Positions 1 through 9,995 of a stretch of 33,581 bases of DNA are shown piece after piece. The DNA lies in the NCBI GenBank assembly GCA_024364805.1, contig CM044490.1, positions 104,598,649 through 104,632,229 of the forward strand, given 5' to 3'. Positions within the stretch are counted from its first letter, which is position 1, and the number at the start of each line of letters is the position of its first letter. The position numbers were made by a program, and so were the translations under genes. Source of the stretch: Euprymna scolopes (Eukaryota; Mollusca; Cephalopoda; Sepiida; Sepiolidae). The notes below the pieces were generated by a model. That model ran no database searches, was not told where the DNA came from, and saw only the letters and a list, made by a program, of their open reading frames with translations.

Positions 1-14
1 TATATATATATAGA
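1..14 (-). mobile_element. 5' tip of a Helitron running off the window edge
   Basis: Read on the minus strand this begins TCTATATATATA, the same 5' start as the other Helitrons here. It directly follows the CTAG 3' end of the element at 15-940. Only the tip is in the window, so the call rests on the junction pattern. Confidence 0.5.
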
Positions 15-940
15 CTAGCAGTTCAACCCGGCTTTGCTCGGCCCCTTTGTACTGTTCAAAACTTGCCCTACGTGTGAATACAGTTTATGTAAGATTTCAA
101 ATGTTTAGACCAAAATTTATAAAAGTAATTTCGTAGAGACTGCAGGGGTAAATTTTTTTAAACTTTGACCCCAATTTTGACCCTTTAACATTTATTATTT
201 TGGTCTCAAATCAACAAAGTTTTACCGATGTACAAGTTACCTACATCTAAAATTTCAAGTGTTTAGACCCAAAATTGGTGGAGAAATTTGGTAGAATTTA
301 CAAAGGTTAACTCTTTAAACTTTGAGCTTTTGGCAGCCAAATTCCCCCCCCCCAAACTCATTAAAATGCTTGCTGTATGTCTGAATACCTGTTATGCATA
401 AATTTCAAATGTTTAGACCCAAAATTGGCTGAGTAGTTTATTAGACACCGTAAAGGTCAACTCTCTTGAATTTTGACCCCTTGGCAGCTCAAATTTTCAA
501 CTCAAACCAATTAAAAAGCTTGCCCTATCTCTGAATACTATTTATGCCAAATTGCAAATGTTTAAACCAGAAATTGGTAGAGTAATTTGGTAGCGACTGC
601 AGAGGTAAAAATTGTTTTTTAACTTTGACCCCAATTTTGAACCCTTAACATTTATTTTATTGGGTTCAAATCAAATAAAAAAGTTTGATCCATGTCCAAG
701 TAACCTACATTTAAAACTCCAAGTGTTGAGACTCAAAATTGGCGGAGGAGTTTGGTAGAATTTTCAAAGGTCAAATCGTTGAACTTTGACCCCTTGACAG
801 CCATTTCTCACCAAAAACCGATTAAAAAGATTTTCCAAAATCTCAATACTCCTTATGTCAAATCTCGGGTTTCTAGACCAAAAATTGACAAATGTACACA
901 GACACACACATAGACATTTTCACTTTTATAGATATATAGA
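15..940 (-). mobile_element. Non-autonomous Helitron (element E1)
   Basis: On the minus strand it starts TCTATATATCTATAAAAG and ends with a small hairpin (CCGAGCAAAGCCGGG) followed about 10 bases later by CTAG and then T. A TC start, a subterminal hairpin, a CTRR end and an A/T target are the known hallmarks of Helitrons, which transpose by rolling-circle replication using a Rep-helicase supplied by an autonomous relative. No ORF of any size is present. The interior is built from internal repeats, annotated separately. The 5' end sits directly beside LINE reverse-transcriptase sequence, which suggests that it inserted into that LINE. What is seen is the ends and the interior repeats; the Helitron assignment is inference from family hallmarks. 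Confidence 0.72.
60..900. repeat. Two rounds of a three-part internal repeat (A-B-C-A-B-C')
   Basis: Six related units of about 130-180 bp follow one another at about 60, 231, 361, 511, 691 and 821. Units share phrases such as CAAATGTTTAGACC, AAATTGG and CTTTGACCCC. The first unit resembles the fourth most closely (ACTGCAG and TTGACCCCAATTTTGA occur in both), and the second resembles the fifth (AAG.TACCTACAT). The higher-order period is about 457-464 bp. The sixth unit is cut short by the Helitron 5' end. Confidence 0.8.
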
Positions 941-944
941 TTGT

Positions 945-2410
945 TTTGACATACAACCATTGAGGATAGCTTGGATTCTTCTCTTATTTAAGAAGTATTT
1001 AATTATGTTAAGTATTCGTCTAGTAATACCATAGGATCCGATTTTCATGAGAAGATCATCATGCTTTACCCTGTCAAAGGTTTTAGATATATCTAGGGCT
1101 ACTGTCCTAGTCTCCCCTGCTTTATCCAGTGCATTGTATATATATGTTCAGAGATTACTGTTAGAATATCTGCAGTAGAACGGACAGAAGTTTAGCAGCT
1201 ATAGGGTGGTGAACTAGAGCTGATTAATTATGGACTCAAATATTTTGGTGAAAAGAGGGAAAAGGCTAATGGGGCGATAATTTAATGGATCAGTTCTTTC
1301 GCAAGAATTCTTGTGAACTGGTACCACAGAAGCAGTTTTCTAGCAGTCAGGAAAGTAAGATTTGTTAAGACATTTGTTGAAGAAAAGTTCAGAGCAAAGA
1401 GGAGCAACCTCAGCAGAACATTTTCTTAACAGTACAGCCAGAATGAATTGAGGTGGATATGCTTTTGAGGTTTTTCATATTATGTACTTGAGAAGGTGAT
1501 TTTCAGATAATCTAATGTGGTTTATGCCTGCAGAGGAAAATCTAGTCCAAAGTAGAGTTGGGGGCAAACCGATGGGCAAGCAGATTAGCCTTCTCAGTTA
1601 CCGTGCAAAGAACTTCAAGATTATTGGAAAGTGAGGTAATTGTTGATTGCTCATTATTTACTACATTCTTGTAGATTTTCCAGAAGTGACAAGTTCCTAA
1701 TTGCTACGCTTCAATGAGTTTTCTGGTAGTTTCGGTATATGCTCTATTGGCTGTGGCTATTTCCTTCTTACAATTACTTTTAGCTTTTATAGACTTTTAT
1801 CTATTTTTACTGGATTTACGTTGGATAAATCTGCAGTATGCATGCTGCCTTTGAGCAAGTAGATGTAAACCATTGGGAAAAGTGCAGTTTGCTCTAGAAC
1901 TTACATGTGGAAACATGCTTCAATTGACACTTTGAATCATTCAGTGATCTAATTTGCGCACTGTTCAGCAGAAAGAAAATATATTTCTCCATGGAGCATC
2001 TCTGATGTGATTCCTGATGGCATCCCAGTCAGTCATATTGTAGTACCTTGTCATTTTGAGTAGTGGCTCTTCAATTTCAGGTCTAAAGTTTAGGGTAATG
2101 TCTATCATTATCACAGCGTGATCAGCATTCCTGAAGAGCAATGAGACTTTGCTACACAATTCTCAGGAACTGTGGTCAGAAACAGGTCCAGAAGTGAGGC
2201 TTGCTGGTCCTGATGATCTGGGAAAAGGATCGGGAATGTTATTGTCTGTGTCAAGGAATAGGATATAGAAAAGTGATGTGTGATGCTACCAGCTGTGTCA
2301 GTGTAGTTAGAGAAGCCAAGCCAATTACTGTGGTAGACATTAAAGTCATCAAATATATGTATTTTGGCACTAGTGTCTCTGTCAGAGATGCGATTAGAGT
2401 TCTAATGGTG
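945..2410 (-). pseudogene. Old APE-type LINE (LINE-A): endonuclease C-terminus, linker, RT N-terminus
   Basis: Minus-strand translation shows LINE ORF2 landmarks in order. Near 2350-2400 is an endonuclease stretch ending DDFN (GDFN in intact relatives), then LLDLFLT near 2190 and a DHAVI motif near 2140, with the linker to about 1965. The RT N-terminus follows near 1270 with NYRPISLFPLFTKIFES, then LDISK and KHDDLLMKIGSYGI around 1040-1110. ORF2 copies LINE RNA at the nicked target. This copy has numerous stops and frameshifts and cannot be active; one stop replaces the codon before KTASVVPVHK and another follows SIINQL. The rest of the RT is missing because the Helitron at 15-940 begins right where the reading stops. 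Most likely CR1/jockey-like, though I cannot fix the clade. Confidence 0.85.
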
Positions 2411-2411
2411 A

Positions 2412-2850
2412 ATACTCTGATGAACTACAAGCACTTGTACCCCCTCGACGTGAATACCCCGACAAACCCGACAAGCAGCTAAATCCCACCCCTTCATAGA
2501 GATCCCTAGGTGTCAGAAAGCCTTCTACTCCAATAGTTTCTTTCCCAGAACTTCTAGACTTTGAAACTCCCTTCTGGGATTCTGCTTTCCCAACTGTACT
2601 GACATGCAGAAGTTCAAGTGTAATGTGAACAAACATCTTGCTACTCATCTCCCTTCATAATACCCCTGCAACTTATGTCCCCGATAGTAGCCCCCTACTT
2701 ATAAAGTGACAATGTGCCTTGTTTGGGTTGAAAATGTAAAAAATAGAGTACAGTCTTGGGACGCAGGGAGAGTGATAAAGAAAATATAAGCAGCTAACGT
2801 TATGTTGTAAAGTTAGTCTAAAGCACATGAAGGCCTTGTCATCTGATTCC
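2412..2850 (+). pseudogene. 3' end of a second LINE (LINE-B) inserted in LINE-A
   Basis: The plus strand reads DELQALVPPRREYP from about 2414. A frameshift follows, then HPFIEIPRCQKAF from 2487 and SFFPRTSRL, a TGA where relatives have Trp, and NSL through to a TAA at 2658-2660. This is the conserved C-terminal tail of APE-type LINE ORF2 (SFFPRTSRLWNSLP, then FKSNVNKHL). About 190 bases of 3' UTR-like sequence follow. The piece lies in the opposite orientation between two halves of LINE-A, so it is a 5'-truncated insertion. About 50 codons of the LINE-A endonuclease are missing across the insertion. Confidence 0.8.
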
Positions 2851-2853
2851 AGT

Positions 2854-3102
2854 TTAGATTCCGTAGTCAGGGGGGGGGGTTATGAATATAGACTCCAAGT
2901 CTGTGCATGTGTTTTTTTTAGAGTCTTTACAACAAAGTGGAAAATAATCAGACATGTTAAAGTGGCTAGAGAGGATGGGGAGGTGCAAATCAGTTTCAAT
3001 TAGTGCTAAGATATCCGGGGAATTTGCTAGAAGAAATGATTCTACCTCATCTAAGTTAGTTCTAAGACTACAGATATTTGTAAATGCAAGCCTACGTATC
3101 AA
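2854..3102 (-). pseudogene. LINE-A endonuclease N-terminus, separated by the LINE-B insertion
   Basis: An 82-codon open stretch starts IRRLAFTNICSLRTNLDEVE and continues SFLLANSPDILALIETDLH. This matches the start of the AP-endonuclease (EEP family) domain, where the N and E residues bind metal at the active site. The order and strand agree with the remainder of LINE-A at 945-2410. It ends in a poly-C tract beside the LINE-B insertion. This is the clearest protein-level remnant of that copy. Confidence 0.82.
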
Positions 3103-3404
3103 ATTATTAAATTAAACAATAAAAACAAAGAAGGGGTAGGCAAGAAGAGAATTATTTCAAGGGAGATATTCTTCCAACAACAATAAAAAAATGCGGCAAA
3201 TGAGATTGTTGTTTGCTTTTTAAAATCATATTTGTAATTTCAACATAAAATGCTCAGTTGGATTGTACAGAATATTGTTTAATGTGAATATGTAACTCGT
3301 AGATAACCTCATGTTTCAGGCATTATTGTGGCACATCTTAATAATACAGGTATTCTGTATTAGATATGAATTTCTTTATCTTTTTAGGTTTGTGCTACAT
3401 CATG
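3103..3404. other. AT-rich spacer, nothing recognised
   Basis: AT-rich sequence between LINE-A and the BEL/Pao fossil. Some of it could be the eroded 3' LTR of the fossil, but I could not match it to a second copy on the other side. Confidence 0.5.
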
Positions 3405-6400
3405 CTACATTTTTTCTGCAGAATCCGATGGTTCCATATTGGGATTCCTACAATCTTTTTGGGGGGAGGATGTGATTTCATTGGATTCTTTATCAACTGG
3501 AGTATCAGGAAAAAGTGAGAGACAACTCCAATGGAAATAAATGTTATTACTTTTTATCTGAGCAGAATGAACTTTGCCATCGTTGCTACTAAATAGTTTA
3601 ATAACTTTGTAAAAATTCAACAAAGGCTTAGGCTTGGCCGGATTCTTAATTACTTTTAATCATTGACATTGATTTTATTGTGAAATTCAATTTCATGCAA
3701 ATACTTGCAGACTTAGCAAATATTCATTGTGTTACATGCCTTTGAATTTAAACATCAATTCTTTGTTTTCCAAGGTACTCACAAGAATAGATCTAGTGAT
3801 TGGCTCTGCCCATGTAATCGATACCAGTGTGTGGGAATGGATTTATTAGTTTAATTCTGTATTTAGGCATATTTGTCAAACTGGAGTATTTGAAGGCTAG
3901 GTTGTAGAATTTTCTATATGTATTGCAGTCAGAGATGACAGTCTTCAAAAACTGCCTTGTGGAACCTAATATCCTGATAATTTTAATTTGATCACTGTTG
4001 CACCTATACCCAAATGCTTGCACCAATGATGGCTACCCATGATTATTATTTCGTAAGAAGGTGATGTTCAGCATTCAAAATAGGATAAATTGAATTATAG
4101 TCATATCTTGTTGAATTGGTAGTTGTCATATGCTCTCACGATCTCATCAAAATAGATAAAGGCGTTAAGATTTTAACCAGCAACTTCAGATAAGCAATTT
4201 CTTCATCAAAAATATTTGCAATTGCATCATTTTTATGAAGAAAATCTGTTTTGGATTATTTTGTTCCTTTACTCACATCCATTCGCAAATCTGAATATGA
4301 TGGCAATAGCACAGCCTAACTTGCCAATGGAGAAACTGTCCAAAGGAATCAGTGGTCCTCTAATAGTTTCACTCAATATGTTATAGAAAACATTTTCCAC
4401 GTGACACTTGTTTTCCAGGCTCAGACAGCTCAAAGTACTTGTTGGCCATTTTTCAGGTTTCTCAACCAGCCATGTAGGCCCATAAGTTCAGTAGTCAAAA
4501 TTCTCTTTGAATTTTTCTAGAGTGATACCATGAGAAAGAAAATCAACCTTGTCATCCACAGAGGAAACATATTTGTAGTGAATGTCCAAATTCTTAACTC
4601 AACTCCTCTTTTATGTGTATGATTCAGTTTCTTATATTTAAGCTTTTTGACTTAACATTCTGTGAGAAGCCATAATACAATTTGTGCATCCACAGAAACG
4701 AAGATGCTCTCAATTTTGATACCAAAGCAGGACCACAATAACATGATTAGTGTCTTGAATGTAGCATATACTGCAAGCAACTTCATCATAAGTAATGTGT
4801 TTGTTTTCATCAGAGTTACTTTAACTTTAGAAAATGATATGGAATTTCCCATTTTGCACACCATATATAGCAAAGCCATATACTTAAGGTGATGCATCAC
4901 AGAATAAATACAATCTCAGTTGATTGTCGACAGATTGTCATGTGAAAAACACGACTTAAAGGTCCTCAGCCAATTCGACCAGATCGTCATTATGTCCGCT
5001 GGTACTTTTTTTTATCCCAACTCAATTTGAACAATCACAATTTTCAGAGAAGAATTCTCGCTTTAACTGTGACTGAAACATAGAGTAACAACAGGTCAAA
5101 TATTTTTACTGTCTGTGCCAAAATGTTTCTTTTTGAGAGAATGTTTTTTTTAAACTGAAGTGTTAGCAATGCTGATAGTGATTCAGGGTGATATACCCTA
5201 AAACTTTCTCATATTCACAACCATGCTGCATAATCGTCATTCTTAATCATCATACATTGTAGAGCTTTATAATTAAAATTACATGACCTCAGCTAGAAAT
5301 TTCCTTTCTGCAAACGAGGCACTGCATTTTATGAAGGCTGATTATTTTCTTAGAAGAATTACTCATCATACACAAATTGGCAACATAAAATCAATTTTTC
5401 AGCATCTCAGTACAGGCATCATTTGGAAAGTAACTCACATAATTTAAGATAAATGGGTATTGAAGTCAACTATCAATAAACAATAGCAATAACAAAGCAA
5501 ATTGTCTCAATCTCTCACAAAAAAACAAAGTCTATTTTTGCGCTCATCAGACTTGAGTTTGATCATAAGAAAGGCTTTTCTTATAAGACATATTAGTGAT
5601 GAACGAAAGCAAAAGTTCATGTTATTCATCATATTCACACCAGGATAGCCACTGCCAGTTTTCAGCAAACAATTAAGGCAGATCTTATCTTAGTAGTTAC
5701 CTGTTGATCAAACTTGAAGACTGGTCTATGATGTATCCAAATGTACTCGTGGAAATCTTGTGGAGCAACTTCAATTCTTTAGATAATCTTTCAAACTCTT
5801 GCTGACGAATAATATTAGTATATGATGTCTTAGCCAACTTTTTTTTTCCAAAGAAAGTATTGTTCTGTCAATTTAAGTTGAAAGGTACGGAATTGATTTT
5901 CTCCTTATGTCAGAGTAGGTTCTCCAAATAAGAATTATCCCTGAATTAAATAGATTTTTTTGAAGCTATCGATTTTATTTCTGTCATAGTCACTAATTAG
6001 TTCTTCATCAAGGGAAACAGCAGCTGATTCTACAGCAAGTATTTTTTTCTAATTTTTTTCTACATTTCAAGTTTCAAATATATCAGGGAACAGATCCGGG
6101 TAAGTTAATTTGAAATTTAATTATCACTTAGGATAATAGGCATATTTTGAAATCACAGCGTGATGACTTGTACAGTTTCCAGTTTGCACAGGATTGATTT
6201 GATGAGGATATAAAAAAGTGTTTTACATTTTCAAATGGAGCAATCCCCTGAGGCAAATCCTATTCATGTATTCAATAATCCTGGAGCTGAGCTTGTTATG
6301 AATTGAAATATATCAACTCCAAGGACATCCTGAGTTTTTATAACATCTCCATGTTTTTCATTTGAAAAAGTTAATCTGTATTTCAATTTATCTAGGTTGG

Positions 6401-6800
6401 ATTTCATTTGGCCGAAATTACTAAACTCAAGCTGGATACTAAATTTGTCATCAGTCAAGAATAGAGAGTTGTTTCCCTTTTCCAGCATTAACATTTAGTA
6501 CAACTTGTTCAAGTCTGTTCAAAATAACATCTGAATAGGTTTTCATTTGGTAATCTTTAAGATCAGAATTTTTGTCAGAATATCTCAACTCTTAATATTT
6601 TTTTAGAGAAATAATAATGCTGACTTCCAATGTCCAAAAGACAGTTAATGGTAGTTTTCTTAGTTGTGTAATTTAGAAAGATTGCCACAATAAGTAATAA
6701 GTTGTTTTCATGAATATGTAAAAATAGGGAAATCACAGTTTAATTGATGGACATAATTTGCAAGTGAGGAGTGATTTGTTCTGGAGTTCCAGGCATTTCT
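3405..6800 (-). mobile_element. BEL/Pao LTR-retrotransposon fossil (pol region)
   Basis: Short minus-strand stretches carry BEL/Pao Pol features in the correct order. A retropepsin-like part lies around 6250-6760. Reverse-transcriptase fragments lie around 5300-6060. An RNase H part lies around 4650-4960. An integrase part around 3793-4026 shows the typical pro-Phe-x-His-Thr-Gly-x-Asp-Tyr signature. A C-terminal Pol tail lies around 3405-3623. No gag was identified with confidence, and no matching LTR pair was found at either side. The element is a broken, old copy with many tens of breaks spread along its length. It has no coding capacity and is best read as a fossil that marks old intronic or intergenic DNA. 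Confidence 0.78.
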
Positions 6801-7188
6801 CACTGTTTAAAACTGGAATATACTGTACATAATTTCAATTTTAAAATATTCAGATTCCATAAGTGCCTTTACACTTTTTAACATCTTGAAATTTTCTATT
6901 TTTCATAGTTCAGTTTTAGATGCCCTCTTTAATATTTTATTGTAAAAATCAAAGTGTGAGATGAATCCATTTAAATCATCAAAACAGAAGAAAATAAGAA
7001 CAAAATCGTTGAATTATAATATATTTTAACACATACATTTATAAAAAATAAGATTATGCAGTAGAACGCCATTTTTTTTTTTTTTTTGGAACACATGGAG
7101 TTTTAAATAGATAAAATATATTTTTATTATTACTTTGTTTTATTAATAAATTTATGAAAAAAAAGGTTGCACAGAAGAGCCTTTGTTT
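6801..7188. other. AT-rich spacer with a poly-T run
   Basis: No coding or repeat signal was recognised apart from a 17-base T run near 7072-7088. This stretch could include eroded 5' parts of the BEL/Pao fossil. Confidence 0.5.
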
Positions 7189-7325
7189 TACAAAGACAAT
7201 TTAAAGGGATTAATTCTTTAGAAACAAATGTATTCATCTTTAAAGACAATGTTTTCTTTTTCTTCCTCACAAAGACAATTAACATGAATTTTTTAGAAAT
7301 GAATGTATTCCTTAAAGTCACACAT
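7189..7325. repeat. Two diverged tandem units, about 79 bp period
   Basis: CAAAGACAAT recurs at 7191 and 7270. Each occurrence is followed by a similar order of TTTTTAGAAA or TCTTTAGAAA and then AATGTATTC. The units are clearly related but diverged. Confidence 0.6.
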
Positions 7326-7559
7326 AGGATTTGTCTATTTTTTTTTTCAACACATGTGTCATATATTTATATAAAGTTCTTTATATAAATATTTTATAGA
7401 GAGCTCCTTTAAGATGACTTTACTTTCCTTCCATAAGTGTGAGAGTTTACTCAATTCATAAGAATACAAATGCATAGGAGTTTTACATAATAAAATGATC
7501 TGGCAAGGTAGAGGTTCAGTTCTCACTTGCTGAAGTTGGATAGTTGGATAATGCTTTCT

Positions 7560-8711
7560 TTTTTTTCTTTTTTTTACATGGGGGTCACCACTTATCAAGG
7601 CCCAGAAGCCACTCAGGGATAAGGGTTATTGTGTGTACAGTAATCAATGAGATAGTATTGTAGTAATCATTAGTATTGGAGAGTTGATAGAGTAACTTAC
7701 TTAAGGGGGCGGTTTGTCAGGAATTTGTTTATGTTGGATTTGAAGACATGCAAGTTGTAGTCAGGTGGGAAACAGGCGAACGGAAGACAGTTCCACAATT
7801 GTGCACTTCTGAGAAAGAAACTCTGCTCATGAAATCTATGTTTGGATTTAGGCACAGATAAAGAGTGGGGAAAATTATTGACAGTAGTTTCAGCCAGGGT
7901 GTTTCTTGTGAAAGATTGGCGAGGGAGGGACGAGAGATTGGAGCTCAGACGAGCACTTCCCATGGAAATAACGATAAAACAAAGACAGGCTCGCAATGTC
8001 TCTTCTGTAGGAGAGAGGCTGCAGGGAAGAGAAAAGGGCATCCCCCACCAAACCACGAAGTCTATTTTGTACTCTGTCAAGGCAGGATAGGCTGTTTTTA
8101 GCAGCTCCTGCCCAGATGTGGCAGCAGTACTCCATCCTTGGACGTACTTGGCATTTATACAGATAGAGAATTGCATCAGTAGTGAGATATCTTCTGGAGC
8201 GGTAGAAGGATCCCACCATTTTCCCAGCGTCCCTGGCAACAGATTTGATGTACATGTTCCACTTCAGATCAGGAGTAAAGGTCAAACCCAGAAGCTTGTC
8301 AAAACATGGAGCCTCCCTAAGACGAGAGCCATCCATTTCAATTGATGTCAAATGGGGATCAGAGCGTCGATGATGTAAAGATAGAAGCTTGGTTTTGGAT
8401 GCATTAAAAGTGACCAACCATCTCTTCCACCACTGTACCATGCGCTCAAGATCAGAGAAGAGAGAATTAGAGAGAACTTTGTCATTTACAGCCTTTGATG
8501 TGTTGCCATAGATGGTCGTGTCATCAGCATAGATGTCAACGAATGATTTAAGTATGTGTTTTGGGAGATCATTGATGTAGATCAGGAAGAGAGTTGGGCC
8601 TAGGATGGACCCCTGAGGGACTCCAACATTAATACTGTGGGCCTCTGATTTCTGGCCATCAACCACTACTCTTATGAACCTATCAGAGAGAAATGATTTT
8701 AATGAATGCTG
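7560..8711 (-). pseudogene. 5'-truncated APE-type LINE (LINE-C), RT palm to C-terminus and 3' UTR
   Basis: From about 8709 the minus strand reads LKSFLSDRFIRVVVDGQ. It continues through PQGSILGPTLF and INDLP (RT boxes), the catalytic YADDT near 8525, thumb-like WKRWLVTFNASKTK, and RVQNRLRGLVGDALF. It then shifts frame once near 7890-7960 and carries on as FFLRSAQLWNCLP and FKSNINKFL to a stop near 7697. The 3' UTR continues to about 7578 and ends in an A-rich tail on the minus strand. RT, metal-binding YADD and the C-terminal tail are all present with only one frameshift, so this is the youngest LINE copy here. It is still dead because the endonuclease and the start of the RT are missing. CR1/jockey-like; exact clade not settled. 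Confidence 0.88.
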
Positions 8712-8712
8712 A

Positions 8713-9180
8713 AAGAAAATGATACAGAAAGATATACAAGATCAAGTTAAGAATGTATTAGATTATAAATTTAAAAATAATAAAGAAAGTCCTTGCAAAA
8801 CTGTTTTGTGTTTGTGGCTTAGAAGCAACAATAATAAAAAGTTCTTTTATGTCCAAGAAAATAGACAGCCCTCAGATGTGATCAAAGTAAGTCACATTCA
8901 AATTAAGGAAGGGAGACTTCCTTACTTGTTGACTGAACATAATTCAAAAAAGAGGAAGAATAAGGATTTTTTGCATTCAGCCCATAAAATAAGGTGTTCG
9001 CTGATTGGACAAAGAGAATCACCTTGCTCAATTGAACAAGGCATGATTTTTTTTATACAATCACATAAGCATATCATAACTAGAAAGATACGATTGAGCA
9101 ACAAAGAATATTTTTTAATTGATAAAGTATACTTACATGTATTAAGTTTCATAGAGTTTCAGAATAATTTTAATGCATAA
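8713..9180 (+). CDS. Unexplained 153-residue ORF next to the LINE-C 5' break
   Basis: An open frame runs from a stop at 8710-8712 through an ATG at 8719 to a TAA at 9178-9180. The product is basic and rich in Lys, Asn and Ile. It has no obvious signal peptide, no membrane segment and no motif I can name. In sequence this AT-rich an open run of this length is unusual, so it may be an exon or a remnant of an unrecognised element, but chance is still possible. It starts within a few bases of where LINE-C is truncated, so it belongs to the pre-insertion DNA. It includes a 20-base near-palindrome at 9022-9041 (CCTTGCTCAATTGAACAAGG). Function unknown. Confidence 0.3.
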   Translation, partial: KKMIQKDIQDQVKNVLDYKFKNNKESPCKTVLCLWLRSNNNKKFFYVQENRQPSDVIKVSHIQIKEGRLPYLLTEHNSKKRKNKDFLHSAHKIRCSLIGQRESPCSIEQGMIFFIQSHKHIITRKIRLSNKEYFLIDKVYLHVLSFIEFQNNFNA

Positions 9181-9449
9181 TATGTAAACATTTAATAATT
9201 TTTAATTGCATGCACTTTTTCTTGAAAATGTTGTATTGTGTGGAATTCTGAATAAAATGTTGAACGCACTAAGCAGAAATAATGTAAACATGCTGTGTAG
9301 TAGTAATGATAATAGCTGAAGTCTGTTTTCATTTTTTCTTGTTCTTTTTCAATCTTTCCTCTCAATCTTTCTTTTTTTCTCATTTCGAATATAAATGTTA
9401 ACAATATTCAAAAAAAAAAATTCCAAAAACTAAAATAAACTTTGCTTTA

Positions 9450-9740
9450 GTGTAGAGCAGGGGTCACCAACGTCAACGTCAGTTCATTCAGCCCACTGAC
9501 GGTACTTGAATTTGCTTGATAAAACATATGGAGCACAAAACTTTGTGATAAAATTTCAATTTGAATATTATTTTTAGAATACTAGGAGATTTTCATGCTT
9601 GTGGAGACCTCCTGATTGCTTTGCTCTTTAAATTAGGTATTTTATTTCTCCCAGCAAGTATTGATTATGCAGCCCGCGTTCGTCAATCTTTCAGTTATCT
9701 AGCCCGCAGTAAAAAATGTTTCATGACCGCTGGTGTAAAA
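9450..9740. mobile_element. hAT-type MITE with 8-bp target duplication
   Basis: The element spans 9458-9732 (275 bp). The left end CAGGGGTCACCAAC matches the usual hAT start, and the right end read inward is CAGCGGTCATGAAAC. The flanks are GTGTAGAG (9450-9457) and GTGTAAAA (9733-9740), an 8-bp duplication with two later changes. There is no transposase, so it moved using a hAT transposase made elsewhere. An inverted paralogue of the flanks without the element is present at 10767-10889, which confirms the insertion boundaries. Confidence 0.82.
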
Positions 9741-9825
9741 GATTCAAATGATGTAATTTCTAAACTAGTAAAAATTATTTTTCATTAAATTATTTAATAA
9801 AAAAATGTTTATATAAAAAAAAAAA
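9741..9825 (+). repeat. Repeat R0, left copy (carries the hAT insertion)
   Basis: Starting with GATTCAAATGATGTAATTTC and AAACTAGTAAAA, this matches the minus strand of 10767-10868. On the other side of the hAT element, TTTAGTGTAGAG (9447-9457) continues the match. Confidence 0.75.
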
Positions 9826-9837
9826 ATTTAAATATCG

Positions 9838-9995
9838 AGCTGTTACAGAGACCATCAGACTACTACCATCACTCTCACACGCAGAATTCTACCATGCAGT
9901 CAAGAAAAAGCAAAAGAAAAAAGACAGACTCTTCATTGATAAGGATGCTTAGCATCGAAATATGTCTGATATAAGCAAATAAATTTGTTTATATA
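9838..9995 (+). mobile_element. Retroelement 3' end with a hammerhead-like fold, tentative
   Basis: A compact, less AT-rich segment lies between AT-rich flanks. It has a short open frame (ETIRLLPSLSHAEFYHAV) ending in TAG near 9951. It then has nested complementarity: CAGAC (9925-9929) with GTCTG (9964-9968), enclosing GATGC (9944-9948) with GCATC (9952-9956), followed by GAAA. This resembles the hammerhead layout known in Penelope-like elements, but the conserved CUGANGA core is imperfect here. Family assignment is weak. Confidence 0.35.

Noticed and set aside
2201-2482. 93-codon plus-strand ORF
   Set aside because: Most of it is the antisense of the LINE-A endonuclease. Only its last part overlaps the real LINE-B reading direction.
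7842-8345. Plus-strand ORFs of 75-82 codons
   Set aside because: They are antisense shadows of the LINE-C reverse transcriptase.
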